Source: Proteobacteria bacterium UBA1847
GTDB lineage: Bacteria > Pseudomonadota > Gammaproteobacteria > Steroidobacterales > Woeseiaceae
DNA length: 7,714 bases
Assembly (NCBI GenBank): GCA_002338605.1
Contig: DDIP01000208.1
Coordinates: 1 to 7,714, forward strand
Direction of reading: 5' to 3'
Numbering within the stretch: position 1 is the first letter of the stretch; each line of letters opens with the position of its first letter. Shown in pieces: positions 7,311 to 7,714 of the stretch. The notes below the pieces were generated by a model, which searched no databases, was not told the DNA's origin, and was given only the letters and a program-made list of their open reading frames with translations. The translations under genes were made by a program, and so were the position numbers.

Positions 7311-7714
7311 CTAATCCAGGTAGACGCAGTTCAATACATGCAGCGGGGGAAAGCTGACCTTGAGGTCAGGTGGCCTCAAATCATCGACAGGAACAGGGTG
7401 GGCCAGCAGCGTTGGCCATGGCGGCGAGACTGATACAGCGAATTGGACATCTTTTTGAAGCTTGTCCGCGCCACCCCGACTCTCTAGCGCGACCCCGCCA
7501 GCAGAGCAGCAATCCGATTGCATCGAAAAACAGTCTTTTTCAACGATCGGTTGATGATGGTCCGCCTGGGTCATCACCTGTTCCGACATCGACGGACAAT
7601 GTCCGCTGTCGGAAACGGCCTCGAGTGCCATCGTGCAGGGCATTGCGGCAAGATTCAGCGAAAACAAGGCGAGCACAGCGAGCAGCCGGCGGGAAGCCGG
7701 TTTTGAGCGGGCTG
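7311..7714 (-). CDS. Small exported Cys/His/Met-containing protein, possibly copper-related, 5' end missing
   Basis: I do not recognise this protein with certainty. The frame is open from the right window edge to TAG at 7311-7313, about 134 codons. A GTG at 7676 could serve as a start, but the upstream in-frame residues (RSKPASRRLLAV) complete a signal peptide with a basic n-region and the hydrophobic core LLAVLALFSLNLAAM, so the true start is probably outside the window. The mature part has potential soft-metal ligands. Counting the GTG as residue 1, these are C14, H26-C27, M30, M35, H40-H41, C49, M52 and the pair C56-C57. A proline-rich segment follows (PPWP, RPPD, FPPL), and the protein ends in VLNCVYLD. 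This design resembles the small secreted CopL-like or DUF2946-like proteins found near copper resistance genes; that is a loose likeness, not an identification. As first visible gene of a cus-type operon it may bind or sense metal in the periplasm. Confidence 0.7.
   Translation of the reverse strand, partial: ARSKPASRRLLAVLALFSLNLAAMPCTMALEAVSDSGHCPSMSEQVMTQADHHQPIVEKDCFSMQSDCCSAGGVALESRGGADKLQKDVQFAVSVSPPWPTLLAHPVPVDDLRPPDLKVSFPPLHVLNCVYLD

Noticed and set aside
6631..7314. A 227-codon open frame on the + strand.
   Set aside because: It is antisense to the TolC-family gene and its leader, with low-complexity Arg/Gln/Ser composition and no family resemblance.
7686..7704. Inverted repeat CCGGC-GGGAA-GCCGG followed by TTTT, resembling a + strand terminator.
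   Set aside because: The stem is only 5 bp, there is no + strand gene ending just before it, and it lies within the signal peptide coding region of the leftward small gene. Chance is the simplest explanation.

Overview
The window looks like chromosomal DNA of a gammaproteobacterium of moderately high GC. The left part carries housekeeping genes whose closest familiar relatives are gammaproteobacterial: YrfG-type nucleotidase, CysQ, and a YdcH/DUF465 small protein. A marine or soil lineage outside the enterics is my guess from the protein style. That is inference, because no rRNA or other marker is present.

Left block (1-1666). A HAD-family GMP/IMP nucleotidase gene (yrfG) runs leftward off the window edge. 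It is divergent from cysQ (3'(2'),5'-bisphosphate nucleotidase), with only 38 bp between the two start codons. A 71-residue DUF465 protein follows cysQ after 9 bp and is probably co-transcribed with it. All of this is nucleotide housekeeping plus a small protein of unknown role.

Right block (1623-7714). One leftward operon encodes a heavy-metal efflux machine of the Cus (Cu(I)/Ag(I)) type. In transcription order it holds: a small exported Cys/His/Met-containing protein whose start lies beyond the window; a TolC/CusC-like outer-membrane channel; a CusB-type periplasmic adaptor with an N-terminal metal-binding segment; and a CusA-type inner-membrane RND pump. The channel-adaptor and adaptor-pump junctions both overlap as ATGA, which suggests translational coupling. 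CusA keeps the three methionines expected for Cu(I)/Ag(I) binding (M566, M616, M665). It has isoleucine where E. coli CusA has the transmembrane lysine K984. No regulator (CusRS or CueR type), CusF chaperone or CopA ATPase is visible here. The operon promoter must lie to the right of the window.

The two blocks meet tail to tail: the 3' ends of the DUF465 gene and cusA overlap by 44 bp. No mobile element, tRNA, rRNA or CRISPR array was seen. The least understood item is the small Cys-rich exported protein at the right edge, a possible CopL-like copper accessory or sensing protein.
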